A stretch of DNA of 64,000 nucleotides, from contig NZ_CP141184.1 of the NCBI RefSeq assembly GCF_035609205.1, forward strand, positions 2,322,501 to 2,386,500, given 5' to 3'. A program made the position numbers and the translations under genes. Shown here one piece after another: positions 1-9,569 of the stretch. Origin of the DNA: Hymenobacter sp. GOD-10R. GTDB lineage: Bacteria > Bacteroidota > Bacteroidia > Cytophagales > Hymenobacteraceae. The notes beneath the pieces are model-generated. The model was not told the DNA's origin. It saw only the letters and a list, made by a program, of their open reading frames with translations, and made no database searches. Every line of letters starts with the position of its first letter. Positions within the stretch are counted from its first letter, which is position 1.

Positions 1-44
1 AAAGCTAGCTACTATGGCGGAGCCCAAACGCCAAGTACTACATG

Positions 45-1274
45 CTATTGAATAATTTCTTTCGGATAGCAGATGTAGTACTTCTCAACGCGTTTGCTGA
101 GGGCGCGGATATTTGGCAAGTCGGAAGCCTCCGCTACGTTTACAACGTGCCCGCTCTTGGTGAGTACATCAATGGTTTCGTCGTGGGAGTCGTAAGCATT
201 GTTGCTAATGCGGCCACTGAGCATCAACAGCTTGGCCTCGTCCATGGGTAAGCTGAACTTCTCGCTGATGAGCTCCGTGACACCTAGCTTTAAGTCTTCG
301 TCAAACGGTTCGCTCTGAAGTGTGATCTTGAACAAGTGCCGGTCGAGGATGCTGCGCGACATGTAGCTGAGCACCTTGTCGGGATGGCCGGCCCACATTT
401 TTACGGCGCCCCAAATATCGTAGTCGTCGAGCTGCACGAAACGCTGCAAGATGCTTTCGTCCTGCTCAAAGTCAGTGATACTGACCGGCTTGGAGAGAAA
501 AAAGTGCAGGTCAGGCGACGCGGGCACGCGGTGACCAGCGCGGGTGAGGTCGCGGGCACGTTGCACAATGCGGATGATCATCTGCTCGGCGCTGGTAACG
601 GCTTTGTGCAAATACACTTGCCAGTACATCAGGCGGCGACTCACCAAGAAGTTCTCGATGCTATAAATGGCTTTTTCCTCCAGCACCAGCCGTTCGTTCA
701 CCACCGTCAGCATCTTGATGAGGCGGTCAGCACCTGGGCGACCTTCCTGCACGCCTGTGTAGAAGGAGTCTCGGTTGAGGTAATCCAGCCGGTCCATATC
801 CAGCTGACTGCTCACAAGCTGGTGGAAAAACGGTCGGTGGTAGCTGCCCTGAAAAATCTCAATAGCTAGGTCGAGGGCGCCGTGGTGCTCCCGGTTGAGG
901 CGCTGCATCAGCTGCAACGACAGCCGCTCGTGCGGTACTTCGTGGAAAATAGCCGTTTCTAGGGCGTGGGAGAGAGGACCGTGCCCGACGTCGTGAAGCA
1001 GAATAGCCGCCAGCGCCGCTTGGCCTTCGGCCGCCGAAATCTTTACGTGTTTGTCTTTGAGCGTCCGCAAGGCCATGCTCATCAGGTGCATGGCCCCGAG
1101 GGCATGGTGAAAGCGCGTGTGCAGCGCCCCAGGGTAAACAAACCCCGTGAGACCTAGCTGCTGAATTCGGCGCAGCCGCTGAAAGTAGGGGTGCTCAATC
1201 AGGTCAAATAGCAGCTCCGTTGGAATGGTGACAAAGCCATAGACCGGATCGTTGAATATTTTCTTTTTGTTCAT
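45..1274 (-). CDS. HD-domain phosphohydrolase (dGTPase-like)
   Basis: Predicted metal-dependent phosphohydrolase of the HD superfamily, about 409 residues, probably cytoplasmic and acting on a nucleotide or similar phosphate ester. The N-terminal half carries the signature: H56-H57 in an HHALG stretch, the HD pair H94-D95 inside LLHDVGHGPLSHALE, then further histidines near residues 111-115. This arrangement is typical of the SAMHD1/dGTPase-like proteins common in Bacteroidota; the true substrate cannot be read from sequence. An in-frame ATG lies seven codons further upstream (1295), but MNKKKIFNDPVYG looks like the natural beginning, so I start at 1274. No clear Shine-Dalgarno is visible. 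It is divergent from porX across a 326-base gap. The C-terminus ends close to the left edge of the window. Confidence 0.85.
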   Translation of the reverse strand: MNKKKIFNDPVYGFVTIPTELLFDLIEHPYFQRLRRIQQLGLTGFVYPGALHTRFHHALGAMHLMSMALRTLKDKHVKISAAEGQAALAAILLHDVGHGPLSHALETAIFHEVPHERLSLQLMQRLNREHHGALDLAIEIFQGSYHRPFFHQLVSSQLDMDRLDYLNRDSFYTGVQEGRPGADRLIKMLTVVNERLVLEEKAIYSIENFLVSRRLMYWQVYLHKAVTSAEQMIIRIVQRARDLTRAGHRVPASPDLHFFLSKPVSITDFEQDESILQRFVQLDDYDIWGAVKMWAGHPDKVLSYMSRSILDRHLFKITLQSEPFDEDLKLGVTELISEKFSLPMDEAKLLMLSGRISNNAYDSHDETIDVLTKSGHVVNVAEASDLPNIRALSKRVEKYYICYPKEIIQ

Positions 1275-1600
1275 GTATGCAGGGGCACCAATCATGCGTT
1301 TAGTGCCTTAATACGCTAGTCGCTGTAAACTGCCTTTCGGTCGACGAAATGGCATGGACGGTCCAGATGAGGCTTTCCCCACCGTAATTTTCGGTTTCTT
1401 TACGACAGAACAGTGGAAGATCATAATTTTTGCAAACCTAAACGCGGCCTTTGGCAGTAAAGCTACTACCGAATTCTTAGCCTTCTCCTAGCGGGGTGCA
1501 TCGCCCCTGCACCGCTCAATTGCAACTGCTGGAGTGCTTTTAGGGCTTCTTATTCCACAAAACCTAGGCAAATGCTTAGTGTTTCTTACTCTCACCCCCT
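1275..1600. other. Intergenic region between HD protein and porX
   Basis: This 326-base divergent gap must hold the promoters of both neighbours, but no clean TTTG...TAnnTTTG pair was found. The one visible structure is an imperfect hairpin at about 1489-1516 (arms AGCGG-TGCA, with a two-base bulge). Nothing else stands out. Confidence 0.5.
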
Positions 1601-3172
1601 ATGCAACGATACTCCATTCTTTGGGCTGACGACGAAATTGATTTGCTCAAGCCCCATATTTTATTTCTGAAAGAAAAAGGCTACGACGTGACCGGCGTAA
1701 ATTCTGGTGCTGATGCCATTGAGCAAGTTCAGGAACAAACGTACGACCTGGTTTTTCTAGACGAAAACATGCCCGGTTTGACTGGACTGGAAACGTTGAC
1801 CGAAATCAAGGCAGCGCGCCCCACCACGCCCGTGATAATGATTACCAAGAGCGAGGAAGAGCATATTATGGAAGAGGCCATCGGCTCTAAGATTGCCGAT
1901 TACCTCATCAAGCCCGTAAACCCGAACCAGATTCTGCTGTCGGTGAAGAAGGTGCTGGATAACAAGCGTCTCGTTAGTGAAAAAACCAACAGCGGCTACC
2001 AGCGTGACTTCCGCCAGCTAGGTATGCAACTTGGCGACCGGCTTTCGCCCTCGGAGTGGGCCGATGTTTATAAGAAGCTGGTGTTCTGGGAGCTAGAAAT
2101 TGACGAGACGGAAGGCAAAAGTATGGCCGACGTCTTCAACATGCAGAAGGACGAGGCCAACACGTACTTCGGTCGCTTCATCACTGAGAACTACGAAGAT
2201 TGGGTCAATGGCGACGACGATGATGCGCCGCTGATGTCGCACCAGCTTTTCAAGGAGCGGGTGTTCCCTATGCTGAAGGCCACCGGCGACACGCCCGTGT
2301 ACTTCGTGCTTATCGACAACCTGCGCTACGATCAGTGGAAAATTCTGGAGCCTATCATTGCCGAACTGTTCACCGTGGATCAGGAGGAAATGTATTACTC
2401 CATTCTGCCGACTACCACTGCCTACGCCCGCAATGCCATCTTCTCGGGCATGATGCCCGGCGATATTCAGAAGAAGTATCCTAACCTGTGGGTGAATGAT
2501 GACGATGATGAGGGTAAAAACCTGCATGAGCAGGACTTCATGGAAATCATGTTCCAGAAGGCCAATCAGAAATATAAGTACAGCTATAACAAGGTAACCA
2601 ACTTACAGGCGGGCAAAGACTTGCTTGGGAAGATGGCCAACCTGCACAACAACCATAAGCTGAACGTCATCGTCTACAACTTCGTGGACATGCTCTCGCA
2701 CGCCCGCACCGACATGGCCATGATTCGGGAGCTAGCCGCCGACGAATCAGCGTACCGCTCGCTTACCCGGTCGTGGTTCCTGCATTCGCCGCTGTATGAA
2801 ATGCTCCAGCAGATTGCCGAGAAGAAGGGTAAACTCATCATCACCACCGACCACGGTACCATTCGGGTGAAACGTCCCTACAAAATTGTGGGCGACCGGA
2901 ATACCAATACCAACTTGCGTTATAAGCACGGCAAAAACCTAGGTTTCGATGACTCGCGCGACGTGTACACCGTGCGCAAGCCGGAGCGTATCTTCCTGCC
3001 CCGCGAAAACGTGAGCACCGCCTACGTCTTCACCATCGGCGACTACTTCTTCGCCTATCCCAACAACTACAACTACTACGTGAACTACTACAAGGACACG
3101 TTCCAGCACGGAGGCATCTCGTTAGAAGAGTGTATTATCCCATTCATCACTCTGACGCCAAAAGGTGCTTAG
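1601..3172 (+). CDS. porX: PorX-type response regulator with PglZ domain
   Basis: Receiver domain fused to an alkaline-phosphatase-superfamily PglZ domain, the architecture of PorX, which controls the type IX secretion system in Bacteroidota. REC covers about residues 1-120: acidic pocket D10-D11, phospho-acceptor D54 in VFLDENMPG, K104 in YLIKPV. The PglZ domain fills about 200-520, with metal-binding candidates FVLIDNLRYD, the nucleophile region TTTAYARN (T271-T273), DMLSHARTD and ITTDHGT. Family knowledge: P. gingivalis PorX binds zinc, is activated by PorY and acts with sigma factor SigP; its PglZ domain has been reported to cleave oligoadenylates. At 523 residues it has the usual family length and looks intact. 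A 16-bp-stem terminator follows the stop. In other Bacteroidota, as I recall, porX sits beside tsaE and ald; here two signalling genes intervene. Confidence 0.9.
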   Translation: MQRYSILWADDEIDLLKPHILFLKEKGYDVTGVNSGADAIEQVQEQTYDLVFLDENMPGLTGLETLTEIKAARPTTPVIMITKSEEEHIMEEAIGSKIADYLIKPVNPNQILLSVKKVLDNKRLVSEKTNSGYQRDFRQLGMQLGDRLSPSEWADVYKKLVFWELEIDETEGKSMADVFNMQKDEANTYFGRFITENYEDWVNGDDDDAPLMSHQLFKERVFPMLKATGDTPVYFVLIDNLRYDQWKILEPIIAELFTVDQEEMYYSILPTTTAYARNAIFSGMMPGDIQKKYPNLWVNDDDDEGKNLHEQDFMEIMFQKANQKYKYSYNKVTNLQAGKDLLGKMANLHNNHKLNVIVYNFVDMLSHARTDMAMIRELAADESAYRSLTRSWFLHSPLYEMLQQIAEKKGKLIITTDHGTIRVKRPYKIVGDRNTNTNLRYKHGKNLGFDDSRDVYTVRKPERIFLPRENVSTAYVFTIGDYFFAYPNNYNYYVNYYKDTFQHGGISLEECIIPFITLTPKGA

Positions 3173-3197
3173 GGCTGCTGCCAAGTACATACACCCC

Positions 3198-3233
3198 ACG
3201 AAAAAGGCCAGTCATACGACTGGCCTTTTTCGT
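3198..3233 (+). terminator. porX terminator
   Basis: Perfect 16-bp inverted repeat (arms 3198-3213 and 3218-3233, loop ATAC) ending in a T-rich arm, 25 bases after the porX stop. It is a typical intrinsic terminator. Confidence 0.85.
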
Positions 3234-3548
3234 GAACTGACGGAATTGCTTCATCTACATCAAAGGCAGATGGAGTAGCATTCTGAGAGACGGGCAAGCA
3301 TTTTGCAAACAAAGAACTGATCTATTTTTTATAGGCTAAATTGTATATGTCGAAGATGTTTGCTGTGTTATTTAAATGCTTGATCGAGTTTTTTGTCCAT
3401 TCTATAGAAAAGTATCTAGATTATCATATGGTTTAAGCTAGATTTGCATATTACCAATTCGTATCGCACGAGTTTGATGAGGTTGATTATAAGGTTGAAT
3501 TGGTATTGTTGTTCTGTTTTGTAGTTAAAGTAAGTTTCACTTCCTACC
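3234..3548. other. AT-rich intergenic region before the REC gene
   Basis: This 315-base stretch becomes noticeably AT-rich after about 3300, unlike porX. A TAGATTTG box at 3439-3446 fits the Bacteroidota -7 consensus TAnnTTTG, but no good -33 TTTG was found at the right distance. No gene was recognised. Confidence 0.4.
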
Positions 3549-3980
3549 ATGTCCTTCGAAAATACTGCGCCTTCTAAGACTCTAACTTGCGCTATCCTCG
3601 ACGATAATGAAATCAATCGGCTAACGCTGGAGCATTATATTGAAATGAACAGCTCTTTGCAGCTGGTAGCTTCGCTGGCTGGTAGCATAGAAGGACTGGA
3701 GTTCTTCAGCGTGGGACGTCAGGTTGATGTTTTGTTTCTGGATGTAGAGATGCCCGATCTGAATGGGCTAGATATGCTCCGCTTACTGCCAGAGCCACCA
3801 CAAGTAGTGTTGACCACTGCCCATGAGAACTTCGGCAGTGATGCTTTTGAACTACGCGTTGCCGATTACCTAGTGAAGCCGTTTGATTACAACTGTTTTT
3901 GCCGCGCCGTAGAGCGTGTATCTGAGCGTCTTAGTTCCGGTGACAATATTATCCACTTAGCTGCAAGTCCGCATCACTAA
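3549..3980 (+). CDS. REC-only response regulator (LytR/AlgR-like receiver)
   Basis: A 143-residue protein that is essentially one receiver domain. The acidic pocket is LDDNE (about residues 18-22), the phospho-acceptor Asp lies in LFLDVEMPDLNG, the conserved Thr in LTTAHENFGSDAFE, and the Lys in YLVKPFDYNCF. The sequence around these motifs resembles receivers of LytR/AlgR regulators. Those continue into a LytTR DNA-binding domain, while this protein stops about 20 residues after the receiver. No LytTR remnant is visible downstream before the terminator, so either the domain was lost or this is a dedicated phospho-carrier. It is convergent with the giant hybrid kinase at 4155, and the two share a bidirectional terminator, making them a plausible pair. 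Surrounding DNA is AT-rich. Confidence 0.85.
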   Translation: MSFENTAPSKTLTCAILDDNEINRLTLEHYIEMNSSLQLVASLAGSIEGLEFFSVGRQVDVLFLDVEMPDLNGLDMLRLLPEPPQVVLTTAHENFGSDAFELRVADYLVKPFDYNCFCRAVERVSERLSSGDNIIHLAASPHH

Positions 3981-4105
3981 GACTTGCAATAGAACTAAGC
4001 AAAGAAGTGAGTTAGATTAAAACAAGTATAAGGTAAAACTGAATAAATAGTACTTTACTTGTTTTAAAGTATCGATTCAGATAAGGTAAGTTGCTGTAAT
4101 ATACA

Positions 4106-4151
4106 AAATCGGCGCACAAGGTGATTCTAGAATCACTTTGTGCGCCGATTT
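4106..4151. terminator. Bidirectional terminator, REC gene / giant kinase
   Basis: Near-perfect 46-base inverted repeat centred at 4128/4129 with a single imperfect pair (4120/4137). It lies between two convergent genes, ends four bases before the kinase stop codon, and has AT-rich flanks on both sides. Confidence 0.8.
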
Positions 4152-4154
4152 GAA

Positions 4155-7100
4155 TTATTTAGTGGTAAAAGCTTCGTTGGCAATAGCCACTGTACGCCAC
4201 TGCTGTAGCTCTTGTAGTAGTTGAGGTAGTAAGCTAACAACGCACGTGGCAGCGTCTGTGCGGGCCTCCACAGTAGCTGTAGCATCTTGCAGCGTCAGTG
4301 CAGGTTCGGTAAGCTTGTGTACTTGCAGCATTTTCAAAGAGGGTTTGAGGCGATGCGCAATTTGCCCGACCAGTTTCCAATCATTGGTGGCAACGGCTTG
4401 CTGAAAGTTCGTGAGCTCAGTTGGTGTATGCGTGAGGAAAGAGTCCAGAATTCGCAGAACAAAGCTTGATTTGCCGTGCGCCATCCGGTGCACATCAGCT
4501 AGGTTGAACAAGGGCGTAGGTTGCTGAGCCGCCGCCTCATGAGCTATCGTAATTTTGCGCAGCAACTCCAGCTCATCAAACGGTTTCGCAATACAGTCAT
4601 TAATACCCGCGGCCAGATACCGCTCATTATCGGAGCGGAAGGCATTTGCAGTCAAGGCAATAATGGGTGTGTGCGCCCGTACTGTATCCGGGTGACAGCG
4701 CATTTTGGCCGTCACTTCTAGTCCGCTCATGCCGGGCATCTGAATGTCCATCAGAATAACATCGTAGACAGCTTGCTGGAAGAGAAGTAACGCAGCGTTG
4801 CCATCGGCAGCACTATCGACATGTACCCCAAAGTTTTCTAGCACTAGTTGAGCTAGCTGCCGGTTCACTTCGTGGTCTTCGACAAGCAATACTCGTAAGC
4901 CTGCCACTGCCTGGCCCGCCTCGGCCGTTAGGAAGTCTTCCCGATCTTGGTCCATGGCAGTATTAGCTGTTAGCAGGGCTTTCGTGAACGTAAGGGTAAA
5001 GCTGAAGGTGCTGCCTTGATTGGGTGCGCTATAGATAAACAGCCGGCCTCCAAGGCGTTCGACCAAGCTACTGCTGATGGTAAGGCCAAGGCCTGTACCC
5101 CCAAAGCGGCGGGTCGTATCGGTGTAGGCCTGCGAGAAGCTTTCAAAGATCTTTTCTTGCTTTTCCGCCGGAATGCCGATGCCAGTATCGCTGACCAGGA
5201 AAGTAATTGTAAGAGTCGTGTCTGTTTCGGCCCGAAGCTGGGTTGTGAGCCGGACGCTACCACGCTCCGTGAATTTGATAGCATTACCAAACAGATTGAG
5301 GAACACTTGCTTAAGGCGGTGCGGGTCGCTGACTACCATGGGGTGAGGCAGCGTCACAGGGTCCACGGTAAACTGAATGCCTTTTTCCATGGCTCGGAAG
5401 CCCAGGGTTTGGGCGGCCGTTTTGATGATGGTACCCAGGTCGAATGGCGTATTCTCTAGCTCTAGCTTGCCCGAGGTGATCTTGGCTACGTCTAGCACAT
5501 CGTTAAGAACACTGAGCAGGTGGGCACCCGAATTGCGAATAATGCCTAGGTACTCGCGCTGTTGTGAGTTTAGCTCCGTGCGGGCAAGTAGGCCCGCCAT
5601 ACCTAGCACACCATTCATAGGCGTCCGAATCTCGTGGCTCATGTTCGCCAAGAAGTTCTCACGGGCCGTGACGGCGGCTTCGGCGGCTAGCTTAGCTCGC
5701 TCAAGTTCTTGCTCGGCTAGTACCCGGTTGGTAATATCTTGGCTGTAGGATATTACGTAAGCAGGTTGGCCCGGCTCATCGACTAGGCAATTGTGGTAGA
5801 GCAGGTAATGGGTATCGCCATTGGCAGTGAGCTGAAGCGGAAACAAGCCTGAAGTGTCGCCCTGCTCGGTAATCCTTGCCAAATACTGCTCGAACGTGTG
5901 CGGCGTGAGACCCGAAGGAGCCAGGATAAAGTTGCGACCCACAATTTGGTCAATTGGCATACCAATCAGCGTTGCCAGCGCTGGGTTAGCCGATAGAATA
6001 GTACCCTGCAAATCGTGCGTGCAAATGAGCACTTGCGTGTTGCGCATGAGCTCATGGTATTGCTTAGCGTTCTGCTCGAGGTTCCGGCGGATGCGCTTAA
6101 CCTCTGTAATATCAGTGCCTACCGTGAGGACTTCTCTTGTGCCATTGGGGCGTATCAAAGGGCGCTTTACGATCTGAAATTGCAATGATTCGCCCGCTGC
6201 TAGCGTCATAGGGAGTTCATGCCGTAATTCCTGCTGGGTTTCGAGTACCTGATGGCTCCACGTTGTCAACTGCCGTAGCTCAGCTGCTTCGGGCGTGTCA
6301 TTGGCAAGAGTAGCTTGTAAGTGGTTGGAGTTAAATGTGATACTATCGAAAGCTGCATTCGCAAAAACCACTTCCCCCTCTTGATTTGTCACATACAGGA
6401 AGTTAGGAATAGTGTCAACTACCTGGCGAATAAACTCTTGTTGCTCTTGGATAGCGGCTTCTGCCTGCCGCTGGCGCTCTTCTGCCAAGTAGCGCTCCGT
6501 AAGTTCCATGCCTGAGCCAATGACGATGTTCAAGGAGCCATCGGCGTGGAACACGGGGTAAATTGTGCGTCGCCAATGCCGTAGTCCGGTAGAGCTCTTG
6601 ATCGTTTCCTCCCACGATACTTCCCGTCGCTCGCGCACGGCCTGCTCGCGTTGAGCATTGCGCAACTCGGCCATTCTAACCGGAAATTGCCGGTAGCTAC
6701 AATACTCCTGGTCCGTTTTGCCAATAATCCATGCCCGAATTTGTGGGTCTTGAATACTGCTGGGATTGACATACAGGTAGCGGCCTTCGGAGTCGAACAC
6801 GGCAGTGGCGCTCGGCGATTGGTTGAGGATGGTCTCGTAGAACGTCCGCTGTTCATCTAGCTGTTGCTCGGCGCGATAACGATCCGTGATATCTAGCCCG
6901 TAGGCGAGTACCATACGAAGGGTGCCCTCCGGCGTAAAGACGGGGTGATTGATCCGCAGCATACGCCGTGGACCAGTGGGCGAGTTGTGCGTCTCCTCAA
7001 AGCTAATTTGTCGCTGTTCGGCTACAATTTGTTCAAACATGGCTTGGCGCTTTTCTGCTAGCTCCACGGGGCGCTGGCGGTAGGCGCAATAGTCAAAATT

Positions 7101-9227
7101 TGTTTTGCCAATGATCCATTTCCGTAGCTCTTCGTCTTTGATGCCAACCGGATTAACGAACAGATACCGATTGTTAGCGTCAAAAACAGCTATATCAGCG
7201 GGCAGTTGATTTAAGATAGTTTCGTAGAACTCGCGTTGCTCGGTTAGCTTCTGTTCGGCCAAGTAGCGCTCCGTAATATTTGCTCCATACACAATCACCA
7301 TCTTTAGCGAACCGTCGGGCGCAAACACGGGGTGCAGAATACGAAGTAAGTGCTGCGGACCACTCGAGGTGAAGAAGGTTTCCTCATAACTCACTTGCTG
7401 CCGTTCGGCCACCACTTGATTGAATACCGCTTCTCGTTTGTCGGCTAGCTCTATCGGATGCTGTCGACGGAGCATGTAGTCACGGCTAGTTTTGCCGATA
7501 ATCCACTGCCGAATCTCCGCATCTTTGATGGCAACCGGGTTGACATAGAGGAAACGTTGCTGCGGATCAAGCGCTGCGATGTCGGATGGCAGGTTGTTGA
7601 GAATACCCTCGTAAAACTCGCGTTGCTTGGTGAGTTGCTGCTCGGCGTGAAAGCGCTCTGTGATGTCTAGGCCATAAGCTAGGACCATACTCACCGAACC
7701 ATCAGTTGCGAGTACGGGGTGCAGACGCCGCAACAGGCGGCGTGGGCCTTTGGCGGACTCAATAGTCTCTTCGTAAGCTAGCTGCTGCCGTTCCGTCAAT
7801 ACTTGCTTGAAGATATTATCACGCTGCTCCGCTAGTTCTATAGGCCGCTGACTGTAGTGAAAGTACTCGAAATTGCTCTTGCCGATAATCCAGTGGCGGA
7901 CGTCCGGATCTTTAATAGCCACTGGGTTCACGAACAGATACCGATGTTCAGGGTCGAGTACCGCTATATCGACGGGTAGCTGGTTCAGGATATTCTCGTA
8001 GAATTGGCGCTGCTGACCTAGCTTTTGTTCGCCCTGGTACCGTTCCGTGATGTTTACGCCGTAGATGATAACCATGCGCACCGCACCATCGGATGCTAAC
8101 ACGGGATGCAGGTAACGCAGCAAGCGCCGTGGCCCATCCGCGGCCATGAGCGTTTCTTCAAACTCAACTTGCTGCCGCTCGCTTATCATCTGAGCAAATT
8201 TGGCTTCTCGCCGCTCGATGAGTTCTTGAGAAAGATGGCGGTGATTCGCGTATTCAAGATTGGTTTTGCCAATAACCCATGCACGTAAAGCCGCATTGCT
8301 AATAGCCGCCGGATTGACATAGAGGAAGCGATGCTGTGCATCCACAACAGCCACATCCATAGGCAGCTGGTTCAAAATTGACTCGTAGAACTCATGTTGC
8401 TGCGCTAGCTTTTCTTCTGTCGCATATTTTTCGGTGATATCCATACCAGCACCCACTACCATCCGGACAGAACCATCAGGATTGAAGATGGGCTGATAAA
8501 CCCGATCTAAGCGCTGCAAACCGGTGGGCTGTTGCACAGTTTCGTGCCAGGTTACCGCCTGCCGCTCTCGGATGGCTTGCTCGAACATCGCGGTGCGCTG
8601 CAAGGCTACTTCTATGGGGCGCTTCCGTTGGAGGCACGTTTCCATATTAGTTTTGCCGATCATCCACTCGCGCGTTTCGTCATCGGCCACCACCCACTTA
8701 TTAATTAGCAGGTAGCGCTCCTGACTATCAAAGACGGCCACTCCAATAGGAAGTTGCTCCAGAATAGTGGTGTAAAAATCCTGTTGCTCCACCAGCGCTG
8801 TTTCGGCTCGGCGTTGCGCTGTGTTCTCCGTGAGGTATAGGTTTACGCACGAGCAGGCAACAGCAGGCATTGCAAGCACTGCATAGTGCCGGTCTGCCAA
8901 ACGGAACTCTTGCTGCTGCGTGCCCGATTGCCGAGCCGTTTCTGCCCAGGTGCGGAGCTGTTGGTGGAAACCCTCAGTTTCCGGAGCTGCTGTTTCACGA
9001 GCTAGGGCTGATGCTGCCGGATTGATGCACGAGAGTTGCCCCTGTTCATCAAGTTGAAGAACAGGGGAGGGGCTTTGTGCGAGTACAAGCTGCGCTTGGT
9101 TCAAGGCATGTTGTAGCCTTGCTAGCTGCTGCTCGGCATGCTCCCGTTGCAAACGTTCCTGCCGGAGCGCCCGTTGTAGTTCCTTATAGGACTCTTCCAG
9201 CGAAAAAGAAGAGAATAGCTTACGCAT
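4155..9227 (-). CDS. Giant multi-PAS hybrid histidine kinase (PAS array-HisKA-HATPase-REC-HPt)
   Basis: A 1690-residue, apparently soluble hybrid kinase. Order of parts: N-terminal coiled coil (about 10-50); a degenerate PAS-like segment (about 45-140); six tandem PAS units beginning with FY at 151, 280, 409, 538, 667 and 796, exactly 129 residues apart; two further, different PAS domains (about 930-1045 and 1055-1170); HisKA with phospho-acceptor H1198 in ANMSHEIRTP; HATPase with NAIKFT, DTGIGIP and GGTGLGL; REC with D1494 in LMDIQMPG and K1548; and HPt with H1625 in IAHRLKPS. All relay residues are present, so a four-step phosphorelay inside one protein is expected. No transmembrane segment or signal peptide is seen. 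Each repeat has ILNQLP, YVNP, WIIGKT and EET motifs. Ligand unknown. The ATG at 9227 is followed at once by a kinase-like coiled coil. Confidence 0.9.
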   Translation of the reverse strand: MRKLFSSFSLEESYKELQRALRQERLQREHAEQQLARLQHALNQAQLVLAQSPSPVLQLDEQGQLSCINPAASALARETAAPETEGFHQQLRTWAETARQSGTQQQEFRLADRHYAVLAMPAVACSCVNLYLTENTAQRRAETALVEQQDFYTTILEQLPIGVAVFDSQERYLLINKWVVADDETREWMIGKTNMETCLQRKRPIEVALQRTAMFEQAIRERQAVTWHETVQQPTGLQRLDRVYQPIFNPDGSVRMVVGAGMDITEKYATEEKLAQQHEFYESILNQLPMDVAVVDAQHRFLYVNPAAISNAALRAWVIGKTNLEYANHRHLSQELIERREAKFAQMISERQQVEFEETLMAADGPRRLLRYLHPVLASDGAVRMVIIYGVNITERYQGEQKLGQQRQFYENILNQLPVDIAVLDPEHRYLFVNPVAIKDPDVRHWIIGKSNFEYFHYSQRPIELAEQRDNIFKQVLTERQQLAYEETIESAKGPRRLLRRLHPVLATDGSVSMVLAYGLDITERFHAEQQLTKQREFYEGILNNLPSDIAALDPQQRFLYVNPVAIKDAEIRQWIIGKTSRDYMLRRQHPIELADKREAVFNQVVAERQQVSYEETFFTSSGPQHLLRILHPVFAPDGSLKMVIVYGANITERYLAEQKLTEQREFYETILNQLPADIAVFDANNRYLFVNPVGIKDEELRKWIIGKTNFDYCAYRQRPVELAEKRQAMFEQIVAEQRQISFEETHNSPTGPRRMLRINHPVFTPEGTLRMVLAYGLDITDRYRAEQQLDEQRTFYETILNQSPSATAVFDSEGRYLYVNPSSIQDPQIRAWIIGKTDQEYCSYRQFPVRMAELRNAQREQAVRERREVSWEETIKSSTGLRHWRRTIYPVFHADGSLNIVIGSGMELTERYLAEERQRQAEAAIQEQQEFIRQVVDTIPNFLYVTNQEGEVVFANAAFDSITFNSNHLQATLANDTPEAAELRQLTTWSHQVLETQQELRHELPMTLAAGESLQFQIVKRPLIRPNGTREVLTVGTDITEVKRIRRNLEQNAKQYHELMRNTQVLICTHDLQGTILSANPALATLIGMPIDQIVGRNFILAPSGLTPHTFEQYLARITEQGDTSGLFPLQLTANGDTHYLLYHNCLVDEPGQPAYVISYSQDITNRVLAEQELERAKLAAEAAVTARENFLANMSHEIRTPMNGVLGMAGLLARTELNSQQREYLGIIRNSGAHLLSVLNDVLDVAKITSGKLELENTPFDLGTIIKTAAQTLGFRAMEKGIQFTVDPVTLPHPMVVSDPHRLKQVFLNLFGNAIKFTERGSVRLTTQLRAETDTTLTITFLVSDTGIGIPAEKQEKIFESFSQAYTDTTRRFGGTGLGLTISSSLVERLGGRLFIYSAPNQGSTFSFTLTFTKALLTANTAMDQDREDFLTAEAGQAVAGLRVLLVEDHEVNRQLAQLVLENFGVHVDSAADGNAALLLFQQAVYDVILMDIQMPGMSGLEVTAKMRCHPDTVRAHTPIIALTANAFRSDNERYLAAGINDCIAKPFDELELLRKITIAHEAAAQQPTPLFNLADVHRMAHGKSSFVLRILDSFLTHTPTELTNFQQAVATNDWKLVGQIAHRLKPSLKMLQVHKLTEPALTLQDATATVEARTDAATCVVSLLPQLLQELQQWRTVAIANEAFTTK
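6456..8777 (-). repeat. Six tandem 387-bp PAS-coding units
   Basis: Within the giant kinase, residues 151-924 consist of six consecutive units of 129 codons (387 bp) each, with no length drift. Unit boundaries on the DNA are near 8777, 8390, 8003, 7616, 7229, 6842 and 6456. Units 2-5 are the most alike, and units 1 and 6 have diverged most. Shared landmarks per unit are FYE.ILNQLP, R(Y/F)L(Y/F)VNP, W(I/V)IGKT, EET, HPV, DGS and (D/N)ITER. Codons differ between units, so this is an old amplification rather than a recent copy event. Confidence 0.9.
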
Positions 9228-9569
9228 AGTAAGAGTATAGAATAGACCTCGGTATGGTAGCTGATAGAGCTAAGTAGGCTTCTAGTCAGAATCTAACTTC
9301 TAACACTGAAATAATGCCACTTCTACACAGGCCAAATTGTGAAGCGGATGATAAAGCGTGGGCGAAACAGCAGATAACAGCGCAAGACCTTCTATAGCTG
9401 TTGTAACTTGTTGAAATACAAAAAGATCTCAACAGTGAGATGGATCTGGTAATTTCTGACTGTAGCCCAGGAGTACGTTGAAATTTGCACCTGCGCGTAG
9501 AAGAGACAGGACGATGATATGTAAGCTGGGCAGAAGAGTGCTAAACTTGTAGTTGGAAAAGTCGTCGTC
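9228..9569. other. Divergent intergenic region, giant kinase / tsaE
   Basis: A 342-base divergent gap that must contain the promoters for both directions. I saw no complete TTTG...TAnnTTTG pair, only a weak TAAACTTG box about 30 bases before tsaE. No gene, repeat or strong hairpin was recognised. Confidence 0.4.

Noticed and set aside
336..869. A 177-codon + strand open frame inside the HD phosphohydrolase gene
   Set aside because: It lies entirely antisense to a gene with clear HD motifs and has no recognisable domain; a GC-driven shadow frame.
6456..8777. A CRISPR or satellite-type DNA repeat, because of the strict period
   Set aside because: The period is in the protein; codons differ between units, so it is a PAS-domain array and not a DNA repeat array.
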